A stretch of DNA of 41,547 nt, from the NCBI GenBank assembly GCA_903901045.1, contig CAIUPP010000074.1:1-41547 (forward strand). Reading direction: 5' to 3'. The position numbers were made by a program, and so were the translations under genes. Positions 16,970 to 24,049 of this stretch are shown piece after piece; within the stretch, counting starts at the first letter, position 1; each line of letters begins with the position of its first letter. Below the pieces are notes generated by a model. That model saw only the letters and a list, made by a program, of their open reading frames with translations. It had not been told where the DNA came from and ran no database searches. The DNA is from an uncultured Planctomycetota bacterium. Its GTDB lineage: Bacteria > Planctomycetota > Brocadiia > CAIUPP01.

Positions 16970-18172
16970 CTAAATCCAGTCGCGGTCGACCAGCGAGGAG
17001 ACCAATTCCTCGGCCGCCGAGACCTGGCAAGCGGTGCGGAACGGAATCTTCTTCGCGCGCGCCAGCTTGACCATGTCGTCGAAGGCAATGCCGATGCGCT
17101 CCTCCACGACCTGGAAGGTCTCTTCCTTGGCGGTGATCGCGCCGCTCTTGGCCTGACGCCATTCCACGTAGGAGGCGATCACGCCGCCCGCGTTGGTCAG
17201 AATGTCCGGCACGGCGAAAATCTTGCGCTTGTTCAGGATTTTGTCCCCTTCGGGGGTGGTGGGACCGTTGGCCCCTTCGACGATGGCGGCGGCGCGGATC
17301 TTGCCGGCATTCTCGCCGTGGATCTGGTCCTCTTTGGCGCACGGGGCCAGAACGTCCACCTCGAGCAGGAGCAGGTCGTCGTTCGAAATCTTCTTGCCCG
17401 GCGCGCCGTCGAGCGAGCCGTTCTTCTGCGCGTAGGCGAAGAGCGCAGGGATGTCCAGCCCGTTCGGGTCCTGGAGCCCGCCGTTCACGTCGCTGACGGC
17501 CACCACCTTGGCCCCCGCCTCATGCAGGAAGAGCGCCGTATAGCTGCCGACGTTGCCGAACCCCTGGACGGCGACCCGGGCGTCGGAGGGTTTCTTCTTG
17601 AGCACGTCGCGCAGGGTGAGCAGCGCGGTGTGGCTGACGCCGCGCCCGGTGGCTTCGCGGCGGCCGGGGAGCCCGCCCACTCGCGGCGGCTTGCCGGTGA
17701 CGCATTCGGGGATGTGCAACTCACCGAAGATCACCGCCATGTCCGTGGCGTTGGTTCCCATGTCGGGCGCCGGCACGTACATGCCGTTGCTCAACTCCAG
17801 CGCCATGAGATGCACGTATTCCTTGATGAGCGCCGTCTTCTCGAACCGGGAGAGCTTCCTCGGGTCCAGCCGGATGCCGCTCTTGCCGCCGCCGAACGGA
17901 ATGCGGGCCAGCGCGGTCTTCCAGACCATGCGCTCCGCCAGGTCGCGCGTCTCCTCCAGCGTGACATCCGGCGCCAGGCGAATGCCCCCCTTGGCCGGCC
18001 CGCGCACGGTGTTGTAATACACCACGAAGCAATCCCCATGGATCACCTGTTCCGCGCTGATCTTGATGCTGATGTCGAAGCTCGTCTCGCGCTCCGGGCG
18101 AGCGAGGATGCGCTCGGCCGGCGCGGGAATGGCGGTGTACTTGCGAAGCAACTCAAAGTCCACGTTAGACAT
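16970..18172 (-). CDS. gdhA: Glutamate dehydrogenase (Glu/Leu/Phe/Val family)
   Basis: This 400-residue enzyme is an NAD(P)-dependent amino-acid dehydrogenase, most likely for glutamate, joining ammonia assimilation to 2-oxoglutarate. It shows the N-terminal GPAKGGIRLAP motif (59-69), the catalytic lysine in PFGGGKSGI (Lys97), VPAPDMGTN, a Rossmann fold with VQGFGNVGSY, and EGANGPTTPEGD, which is typical of glutamate rather than leucine dehydrogenases. Length fits the hexameric short class. The start at 18172 has GGAAAGGAAGG upstream; a longer reading from 18223 runs into repeat DNA and was rejected. It is transcribed alone, ending in a terminator at 16912-16945. Confidence 0.92.
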   Translation of the reverse strand: MSNVDFELLRKYTAIPAPAERILARPERETSFDISIKISAEQVIHGDCFVVYYNTVRGPAKGGIRLAPDVTLEETRDLAERMVWKTALARIPFGGGKSGIRLDPRKLSRFEKTALIKEYVHLMALELSNGMYVPAPDMGTNATDMAVIFGELHIPECVTGKPPRVGGLPGRREATGRGVSHTALLTLRDVLKKKPSDARVAVQGFGNVGSYTALFLHEAGAKVVAVSDVNGGLQDPNGLDIPALFAYAQKNGSLDGAPGKKISNDDLLLLEVDVLAPCAKEDQIHGENAGKIRAAAIVEGANGPTTPEGDKILNKRKIFAVPDILTNAGGVIASYVEWRQAKSGAITAKEETFQVVEERIGIAFDDMVKLARAKKIPFRTACQVSAAEELVSSLVDRDWI

Positions 18173-18219
18173 GCGGCCCTTCCTTTCCGAAATGATGTTT
18201 TGGCTGCCCCTTGAAGAAG

Positions 18220-18305
18220 TCATTCTGAGCGCAGCGAAGAGTCTTTACGCGTGCGCACCCCGATTCCCGCGCACGGGAGAAGATGTTTCGCTTCGCTCAG
18301 CATGA
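18220..18305. repeat. Inverted-repeat element, CATTCTGAGCG type
   Basis: Two arms (TCATTCTGAGCGCAGCGAAG at 18220-18239 and an imperfect reverse complement at about 18281-18305) flank a GC-rich middle with its own small palindrome. It lies between rtcB and gdhA. The class looks like widespread intergenic repeats of environmental genomes; this is from memory and not checked. Confidence 0.75.
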
Positions 18306-18332
18306 CAACCCTGATGCTTCTTCACCGGGCAG

Positions 18333-19793
18333 TCAGCCTTTTATGACGCCCAGAGGTTTCATCCGGCATACCTTGGCGGCAAGCCCTGCCTTGTGGACCA
18401 CTTCCACTACGTCACCTACATATTTGTACGCTGCCGGCTGTTCTTCGTCAAGTCCATGCCGGTCGTGTGCCAGCGCAAAGACGCCCTGCGATTGCAGTTC
18501 CTGCTTAATGGAACGTCCGCGGGCGGCGGCGACCGCGGCGGTGCGCGACATGAGGCGCCCCGCGCCGTGGCAGGCGGAGCCGAAGGTAAGCTCCATCGCG
18601 GCGGGCCGCCCGGCCAGCAGGTAGCTGCATCGCCCCATGTCGCCGGGAATGAGCACGGGCTGGCCGATGGCGCGGTACTCCGGCGGAAGTTCCGGGTGAC
18701 CCGGGGGGAAGGCGCGCGTGGCCCCCTTGCGGTGGACGCAGAGAAGCTTTTCGCGGCCGCCCACGCGGTGCTTCTCCAGCTTGGCGATGTTGTGCGCCAC
18801 GTCGTAGATCAGACTCATCCCCAGCTTCTCCGGGCCGAGCTTGAAGAAATGCTGGAAGACCTGCCGCGTCAGGTGCATGAGCGCCTGCCGGTTGGCCCAG
18901 GCGTAGTTGGCGGCGCAGCGCATCGCCTTCAGGTAGCGCTGCCCCTCCGGGGAATGGACCGGCGCGCAGACGAGTTGGCGGTCGGGCAGCTCAATCCCGT
19001 ACTGGGCGGGGGTCTTCTGCATGGCATGAATGTAGTTGTCGCAGACCTCGTACCCCAGCCCGCGGCTGCCGGAATGGATCATCACCGTCACCTGCCCGGC
19101 ATGCAGTCCCATCGCCTCGGCGGCGGCCGCGTCGTGGATTTCATCCACCACCTGCACCTCGATGAAATGGTTGCCGGAGCCGAGCGTGCCGACCTGGCCG
19201 CGTCCGCGTTCGTAGGCGCGCGGGCTGACGGCGCCGGGGTCGGCCTCCTCGATGCAGCCCCCGCTCTCGGTATGCGCGATGTCCTCCGGCACGCCGTAGC
19301 CGCGCTCGACGACATAGCGCGAGCCCTCCTTCAGAATCTGCCGCTCCTCCGCGTCGCTGAAGCGGATGGAGCCCTCCTGCCCCACCCCGCAGGGGATGTC
19401 GCGGAAGAGCGCGCCGACCAATTGCTGGATGCGCGAACGGATCGCCTCCGCCTCCAGGTTGGTCCGCACGAGCCGGACGCCGCAGTTGATGTCGTACCCC
19501 ACCCCGCCGGGCGAGATAACGCCCCCCTGCTCCGGGTCCGTCGCCGCCACGCCGCCGATGGGGAACCCGTACCCCCAATGGATGTCCGGCATCGCCAGCG
19601 ACGCCACCTGGATCCCCGGCAGGAAGGCGACGTTGGCGACCTGTTCCAGCGCCTGATCGTTGCGGACGGACGCCAGGAGGCGCTCGTCGAGAAAAATGAC
19701 GCCGTCTACGCGCATCCCCGCGCGGTAATCGCGCGGAATGCGCACGCGGTTCTCATCCAGACGCTCGATCGGGCCGGTCCAGGTTGCGCCCAC
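18333..19793 (-). CDS. rtcB: RNA-splicing ligase RtcB
   Basis: This 486-residue enzyme joins RNA 2',3'-cyclic phosphate (or 3'-phosphate) to 5'-OH ends with GTP and Mn. The family's metal ligands are all visible: GVGYDINCGV (Asp101, Cys104), GSGNHF (His209), IHSGSRGLG (His240) and YDVAHN (His334). FGSACHGAGR supplies the predicted guanylylated His409. Length matches archaeal-type RtcB rather than the shorter E. coli form. The start is GTG at 19793 with AGGAGA eight bases upstream. It lies 60 bp after the archease gene on the same strand, its known activator. No RtcA cyclase or RtcR regulator is in the window. Confidence 0.96.
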   Translation of the reverse strand: MGATWTGPIERLDENRVRIPRDYRAGMRVDGVIFLDERLLASVRNDQALEQVANVAFLPGIQVASLAMPDIHWGYGFPIGGVAATDPEQGGVISPGGVGYDINCGVRLVRTNLEAEAIRSRIQQLVGALFRDIPCGVGQEGSIRFSDAEERQILKEGSRYVVERGYGVPEDIAHTESGGCIEEADPGAVSPRAYERGRGQVGTLGSGNHFIEVQVVDEIHDAAAAEAMGLHAGQVTVMIHSGSRGLGYEVCDNYIHAMQKTPAQYGIELPDRQLVCAPVHSPEGQRYLKAMRCAANYAWANRQALMHLTRQVFQHFFKLGPEKLGMSLIYDVAHNIAKLEKHRVGGREKLLCVHRKGATRAFPPGHPELPPEYRAIGQPVLIPGDMGRCSYLLAGRPAAMELTFGSACHGAGRLMSRTAAVAAARGRSIKQELQSQGVFALAHDRHGLDEEQPAAYKYVGDVVEVVHKAGLAAKVCRMKPLGVIKG

Positions 19794-19809
19794 GCGATTA
19801 TCTCCTGCG

Positions 19810-19850
19810 TTTGGCTGAAAAGGACAAAAAGGACTGCAACGACTGCAAAG
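19810..19850. repeat. Degenerate short repeat between archease and rtcB
   Basis: Units of the type AAAAGGAC / AAAAAGGACTGC / AACGACTGC / AAAGACG fill most of the 60-bp gap between the two genes. It resembles the other ~9-10-bp degenerate repeats of this window. Confidence 0.55.
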
Positions 19851-19853
19851 ACG

Positions 19854-20273
19854 CTACAGGTCAAAGAGGATTTCAGAGACCCATTGCCCGCCGCGCTCTT
19901 CAACGCGCGCGCCGTGCCAGGTGACCGCCTTGATCTCCTGCCCCGGCTCGTGACGCGCCACGTCCAGCGGCTCGCCGCGCAGACGCGCGGTCAGCCGCCA
20001 GGGCTGCAGCTCCAGCACATCCACTTCGGCAAACGCCATGCGCCGGGCGTCAAAACGGAATAGGATCTCATGCAGCCAGGTGACCATGAGGTCCACCGCA
20101 TCCGCGCCCTCCACCGTCACCATCTCCTCGCGCAGCGGCCGCACCTTCCCCGGCGCGGCCAGCAACGAGAGCAGCCCGCGCGCAGCGTTGGCATACACCT
20201 CCGGCAGCGACGCGCCGAACGCGCGCACCCCAACGTCCGCCGTGTGCTCCATAATCTCGAATGGCTGCGCCAT
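19854..20273 (-). CDS. Archease (RtcB activator)
   Basis: This 139-residue protein matches archease in length and sequence. It has the N-terminal EHTADVGVRAFG motif (9-20, with the metal-binding Asp14), VDLMVTWLHEILFRFD (61-76) and the late EIKAVTWHG segment. Archease promotes guanylylation of RtcB and allows multiple turnover. Its position directly upstream of rtcB supports a working RNA-ligation unit. The minus-strand ATG at 20273 follows TGAGG. It could be used for tRNA repair or splicing, but no target is visible here. Confidence 0.95.
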   Translation of the reverse strand: MAQPFEIMEHTADVGVRAFGASLPEVYANAARGLLSLLAAPGKVRPLREEMVTVEGADAVDLMVTWLHEILFRFDARRMAFAEVDVLELQPWRLTARLRGEPLDVARHEPGQEIKAVTWHGARVEERGGQWVSEILFDL

Positions 20274-20328
20274 GATGCCTCAGTGTAATGCGGGCAGGTG
20301 GATCAAACAAGCGCGCAAGCGGTTGTAG

Positions 20329-20348
20329 GGGCGCAGCATGCTGCGCCC
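20329..20348. repeat. 20-bp perfect palindromic repeat, copy 3
   Basis: This copy is identical to the one at 232-251. It lies upstream of the archease-rtcB genes, in a 263-bp gap that holds no gene. Confidence 0.85.
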
Positions 20349-20465
20349 TTGCCCAGCGCGCTGACGAGAACGGCAACGACTTCAACTACGAAACACGCGA
20401 AAGGCGCGAAAGACGGCGCAAGGAAGGCGGCCAAGGGGCAAGGTTCACGCCCGCGCAGGGAATTC

Positions 20466-20517
20466 GTCATTGCGAGGAGTCGCCCCGCGGGACGCGGGGG
20501 ACGACGAAGCAATGAGG
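20466..20517. repeat. Inverted-repeat element, TCATTGCGAGGAG type
   Basis: TCATTGCGAGGAGTCGC at the left and an imperfect reverse complement ending GAAGCAATGAGG at the right flank a GC-rich centre. It lies just beyond the amidohydrolase stop codon. I see no coding potential in 20274-20536. Confidence 0.7.
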
Positions 20518-20536
20518 CCTAAGCGGGCCCCTCGCG

Positions 20537-21709
20537 CTACAACGCCTTGTTCTCCAGGAACACGCTCGCTGCGAACCGGTTGCCCGTCTTCGGGTCGCGC
20601 AGGGCGCGCTTGAGGAGGAAATCGAAAAGGAGCAGGTTGCAGTTGTAGACCTCGTTCAGCGCGCGCCGCTCTTCGGGGGTGATCAGCCCGAGCCTGGCCA
20701 GCCTGCTCGTCCAGATGAGGCAGTTGATCCCCGGCAGCGGATAGTCGCTGCCGTTCACCAGCCGGTCGTGCAGCTCCGTCCGGCGCAGCAGCTCCAGCAG
20801 CGGCCCCGGAATGCGGTTGATCTGGGTGGCGGCGGAAATGTCGCCGAAGAGCAGCCCGCGATACCGCTCCTCCCCCATCATCCGCAGGAACAGGTCGAAA
20901 TTCTCCGCCTGCCGTCCGGGGTGGTCCATGTCCTCATTGCTCCCCATCCCCGCGCAATGCGCCACGATCACGCGCACCCCCAGATCCAGCGGCCGCCGCA
21001 GGCGCAGCGGGTTGCCCAGCGCCTGAGCATCGTGCGACTTGACGGCCTTCTCCTCCCCGGCATGGGTAAGCAGAATCATGCGGCGCGCGCTCATGAGGCG
21101 GTAGAAGGGATCGTGGCGGGGATCGGCGGGGTCCATCCCCTGCGCGCTGGGGAGCCACTTCACGAAGCGCGCTCCGCGCGCGGCGCATTTCTCCAACTCC
21201 GCCAGCGCGTCGCGCCGCGCGGGATGGACCGAGACGACCGGCACGAACAATTCCGGCTGCCGCTCCGCCAGCGCCAGGACGCTTTCGTTCGGGACGTAGA
21301 ACTCCGAGCGCTCCGGGCTGACCGTTCCGTCGGGGTTGTAGAAGTGGTCGAAGGCCAGGAGGTGAATGCGCGCGGGATGCCCGAACCCGCGGACCAGCCG
21401 CACAAGGCGCGGCGTGTACTCCCGGTCGATCTGCTCGAACCGTTCCACCCCCACCGCGCTGAGGAATATCCCCGCGAAAGCGCGCTTGATCGGATGCCGC
21501 CAGGTGAGCATCGTGGGGTTCACTTCCGCGCCGCTGCCGTCGCTGCCCAACCCGAGCAGGTGCGCATGGTAATCCACCAGCGGCGCGTTCCCCAGGTCGG
21601 CAAAAGCCCTGTTGATCAGCGCCCGCGTCGCCGGGCCGGCCTTCTCCTGCAACTCCTCCGGTTGCCCGCTGAACGCCCCCCCCAGGCGGCGCATGATTCC
21701 GTTCAACAT
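20537..21709 (-). CDS. Amidohydrolase-2 family metal-dependent hydrolase
   Basis: This 390-residue protein has the TIM-barrel amidohydrolase signature: VDYHAHL near residue 46-52 (HxH metal site), FVKWLPS around the strand-4 position, LTHAGEE, VIVAHCAGMG and the late NGSDYPLPG aspartate motif. These match amidohydrolase-2 (decarboxylase/lactonase-like) proteins. The substrate is not recognisable. It has no signal peptide and is probably cytosolic. It starts 11 bp after the UroD-like gene on the same strand, so they form an operon; the ribosome site is weak, suggesting coupling. A link to one-carbon or aromatic metabolism is possible but not shown. Confidence 0.82.
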   Translation of the reverse strand: MLNGIMRRLGGAFSGQPEELQEKAGPATRALINRAFADLGNAPLVDYHAHLLGLGSDGSGAEVNPTMLTWRHPIKRAFAGIFLSAVGVERFEQIDREYTPRLVRLVRGFGHPARIHLLAFDHFYNPDGTVSPERSEFYVPNESVLALAERQPELFVPVVSVHPARRDALAELEKCAARGARFVKWLPSAQGMDPADPRHDPFYRLMSARRMILLTHAGEEKAVKSHDAQALGNPLRLRRPLDLGVRVIVAHCAGMGSNEDMDHPGRQAENFDLFLRMMGEERYRGLLFGDISAATQINRIPGPLLELLRRTELHDRLVNGSDYPLPGINCLIWTSRLARLGLITPEERRALNEVYNCNLLLFDFLLKRALRDPKTGNRFAASVFLENKAL

Positions 21710-21720
21710 GAACGAGCGCC

Positions 21721-22725
21721 TTAATGAGCCTGGAACGCCAGGGGCCGGCAGAGCGCCCGCAGGTTCTCCGCGGGAGTCCCGGCGGGGATTTCGCAGCCGG
21801 CGTTCACCAGGAACGGGTTGCCCACGGCCTCATAGCTCCGGCGCATGCTCTCCGCAATCCCCTCGGGGGTGCCGCGCAGCACCTCCACCGGATCAATGTT
21901 CCCGGCCAGCGCCACCTTCGAACCCACGGCGCGCCGCGTCCCGGCCATGTCCACCATGTGGTCCACGTCCAGCACCTCCACGCGCAGATCGGCGATGCCG
22001 GGAAGCAGGCGGGTGATGTTCCCGCAGATGTGCAGTCGCACACGCGCCCCCATCTTCTGGATTGCCTGAATCAGCCTCTTCTCACGCGGCTGGATCAGCC
22101 GTTCATAGAGCGCGGGGGAGACCTGGCTGGCGATGGCGTCGCCGAGGCCGATGGTATCGGCCCCCGCCTCCACCTGCGCGCGCGCAAAGTCGACCCCCAC
22201 CTTCACGCACAGGTCCATCAGCTCGCATGCATACGGCTCGTCGTCCATCAGGTCCACCAGAAAATTGCCCACCATGCGCAAATCCGCCGCTTCCGCCGCA
22301 GGGCCTTCCACCCAGCCCAGGATCGAGCAGCGCCCCCCCGCCCGCGCCTTGTAGGAGCGCACGGCGTTGACGCGGTCGAGCATCCGCTCCGATTTCAGCG
22401 GATCAGGACGCGGGAGCGAGGAGAGGGACTTCCCCTCCTCCAGCGGGTGCTTCCGGCAGCGCGGCACGTTGTCGCGCTCATAGAGCACTTCCGCGCCGAA
22501 CCCCTGCGTCTCGCGGTACGGATCGGAGATGGTGCTGACCTGGTCCATCCCGAATTCCTCCGCACAGCGCAGGTTTGACTCCACCAGCACGCGGTAGTCC
22601 GAGGCAAAGGCGCCGTAGTTCGACCCGATGTGCTCCGCCGCCAGCCGCATCAGGATCGGCACTCGCGGAACGAAATCCACCCGCTCGCCGCGCAACATCC
22701 CCACATATCGCTCATAGCTATTCAT
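21721..22725 (-). CDS. UroD/MtaA-like methyltransferase family protein
   Basis: This 334-residue protein belongs to the uroporphyrinogen decarboxylase superfamily. It carries HICGN (about residue 235) and a late cysteine in NAGCEIPAGTP, which together give the H-x-C-(n)-C zinc motif of the MtaA/MtbA corrinoid:CoM methyltransferase branch. True heme-pathway HemE proteins lack this and have other N-terminal arginine motifs, so a methyl-transfer role is more likely than heme synthesis. No corrinoid protein gene is adjacent. The ATG at 22725 follows AAGGA. A repeat element (22761-22906) separates the gene from its predicted promoter at 22924-22952. Confidence 0.82.
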   Translation of the reverse strand: MNSYERYVGMLRGERVDFVPRVPILMRLAAEHIGSNYGAFASDYRVLVESNLRCAEEFGMDQVSTISDPYRETQGFGAEVLYERDNVPRCRKHPLEEGKSLSSLPRPDPLKSERMLDRVNAVRSYKARAGGRCSILGWVEGPAAEAADLRMVGNFLVDLMDDEPYACELMDLCVKVGVDFARAQVEAGADTIGLGDAIASQVSPALYERLIQPREKRLIQAIQKMGARVRLHICGNITRLLPGIADLRVEVLDVDHMVDMAGTRRAVGSKVALAGNIDPVEVLRGTPEGIAESMRRSYEAVGNPFLVNAGCEIPAGTPAENLRALCRPLAFQAH

Positions 22726-22760
22726 GCTGTTTCAATCCTTCCAGTGTCTGAGTCCGTTTC

Positions 22761-22906
22761 TGCTCTGTTGAAACCATCGCGATGGCGTGTCGCTCTTCGT
22801 GTGGTCGAGGTGGGGACACAAAACTTTCCTTTGGAAAGTATTGTGTCCCCACCGGCCCGTGTCCCCACCGGCCCGGCCCGCCAACAGGGATGATTTCAAC
22901 AGAGCA
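22761..22906. mobile_element. MITE-like element with 13-bp inverted ends and 9-bp flanking repeats, copy A
   Basis: TGCTCTGTTGAAA (22761-22773) and its exact complement TTTCAACAGAGCA (22894-22906) bound a 146-bp element. The 9-bp sequence GTCCGTTTC lies on both sides (22752-22760 and 22907-22915), as expected for a target-site duplication. Inside is a long hairpin (22809-22829 with 22833-22853, one mismatch, 3-base loop). There is no transposase, so it would be moved in trans. The ends resemble those of the IS903 group of the IS5 family, which also makes 9-bp duplications; this comparison is from memory. Confidence 0.85.
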
Positions 22907-22923
22907 GTCCGTTTCCTTCATCC

Positions 22924-22952
22924 TTCATACCTGCCACTTCAACCTTCGTCAA
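22924..22952 (-). promoter_or_regulatory. Candidate promoter of the UroD-like gene
   Basis: On the minus strand, TTGACG (22947-22952) and TATGAA (22924-22929) are 17 bp apart at the end of radC. The predicted start point lies at the right flank of the repeat element, so the element would be transcribed as the leader of the UroD-like gene. Confidence 0.45.
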
Positions 22953-23668
22953 ATCCTTCCCTTGTCCGCCAGGCTGACATAGCCTTCCTCGCCGACGACG
23001 ATGTGGTCGAGCAGGCGGATGCCGGTCAGGTCGCACGCTTCCTTGATGCGGCGGGTCAGGTTGATATCGTCGGCGCTGGGCTCCGGGTCGCCGCTGGGAT
23101 GATTGTGAAGCACGATCATCGCAGAGGCGGAGTCGGCCACGGCGGCCTGCAGCACCTCGCGCGGGTTCACCATCGCGGCGCTGAGGCCGCCGCGGCTGAT
23201 CTCCACCTCGCGCATGATGCGGTTTTTCGCGTCCAGCAGCACGCAGAAGAAGCACTCCTGCTTCAGGTAGCGCATGCGCGGGTAGAAACAGTCGAAGACC
23301 ACCTTGCTGCTGGTGAAGCGCTGCCCGCGGCGCAGTTGATTCTCCCCGATGCGGCTGGCCAGGGCAAGGGCGGCCTTCACCTGCGCGGCGCGCGCCGGAC
23401 CGATCCCCTTGATGCTGCAAAGCTCCGCGATGCTCCGCTCGCGCAGATCGCGCAGGTTGCCGAACTTGTGCAACATGCGGCGCGCCAAATCCAGCGCGCT
23501 CTCCTTGCGCGTGCCGTCGCGGATGATGATCGCCAGCAACTCCGCATCCGTGAGGCTCTCCGCCCCCTTGTGAAGCAGCCGCTCGCGCGGGCGTTCATCC
23601 TCGGGAAGCTCCTTGATGGTGAGGCGTTTCGGCTCCGTCGCGGGAGTCGTCTCGGCGTAATCGGTCAT
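22949..23668 (-). CDS. radC: RadC/JAMM-domain DNA-repair-like protein
   Basis: This 239-residue protein has the two parts of RadC: an N-terminal helix-hairpin-helix region (IKGIGPARAAQ, 86-96) and a C-terminal JAMM domain with the metal motif HNHPSGDPEPSADD (188-201). Length is typical. Despite the name, a direct role in recombination repair is doubtful for this family. The ATG at 23668 follows GAGGAG. It precedes the UroD-like gene but the latter has its own predicted promoter. Confidence 0.95.
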   Translation of the reverse strand: MTDYAETTPATEPKRLTIKELPEDERPRERLLHKGAESLTDAELLAIIIRDGTRKESALDLARRMLHKFGNLRDLRERSIAELCSIKGIGPARAAQVKAALALASRIGENQLRRGQRFTSSKVVFDCFYPRMRYLKQECFFCVLLDAKNRIMREVEISRGGLSAAMVNPREVLQAAVADSASAMIVLHNHPSGDPEPSADDINLTRRIKEACDLTGIRLLDHIVVGEEGYVSLADKGRI

Positions 23669-24049
23669 TCCGTTGCTCCTCGGCGGTCAATGACATAACA
23701 ACGCCAGCAGCGTAGCCGAGGGAGGGGAGGCGTGTCAACGGGAACGTCGAACGGCGAGAACTGAGAACTGAAAGAGCGAGAGCATCCGGGGGCAGCGCCA
23801 CATGCCCGAGTCAGGGTTGGAGTGTCAACCCGATGCAGCGTGACGAACAAGAGCAACGTGCGCGATGAGTCACAGGGAGTCCCCCATGAACCGCTCGCCA
23901 GGCCGGCTTCGTTATCTCTCCTTCTCTCAGTTCTCAGTTTTCAGTTTTCGTCGCGTGCCGAACACGACCTGAGGTCGGAGCTCCTTCGTCGGCCAGCGGC
24001 CTCCTCAGGATGACGCCCCGAGAGGGCGTCGTTGTTCTGCACTCTGCAC
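23669..24049. other. Intergenic region between recJ and radC with heptamer repeats
   Basis: No gene is visible. A possible minus-strand promoter for radC lies at 23709-23738 (TTGACA at 23733-23738, TACGCT at 23709-23714, 18-bp gap). AGAACTG heptamers occur at 23756-23774, TCTCAGT/TTTCAGT heptamers at 23925-23950, and TTCTGCACTCTGCAC at 24035-24049 runs into the recJ stop codon. A small palindrome-rich patch lies at 23965-24030. Confidence 0.7.

Noticed and set aside
15734-18214. 826-codon open frame on the plus strand
   Set aside because: It runs antisense through the RND adaptor and glutamate dehydrogenase, both clear genes, and crosses a terminator.
20282-20310. TTGTTT/TACACT promoter for archease-rtcB
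   Set aside because: The spacing is good, but the start point would fall at the start codon and exclude the ribosome site.
21721-22725. HemE (heme biosynthesis) assignment
   Set aside because: The H-x-C and later Cys zinc motif favours the MtaA-like methyltransferase branch over uroporphyrinogen decarboxylase.
22718-22777. 19-codon ORF from the element end into the UroD-like gene
   Set aside because: The ATG lies in the element's terminal repeat (ATGGTTTCAACAGAG) and has no ribosome site. The overlap with the next gene start may be chance.
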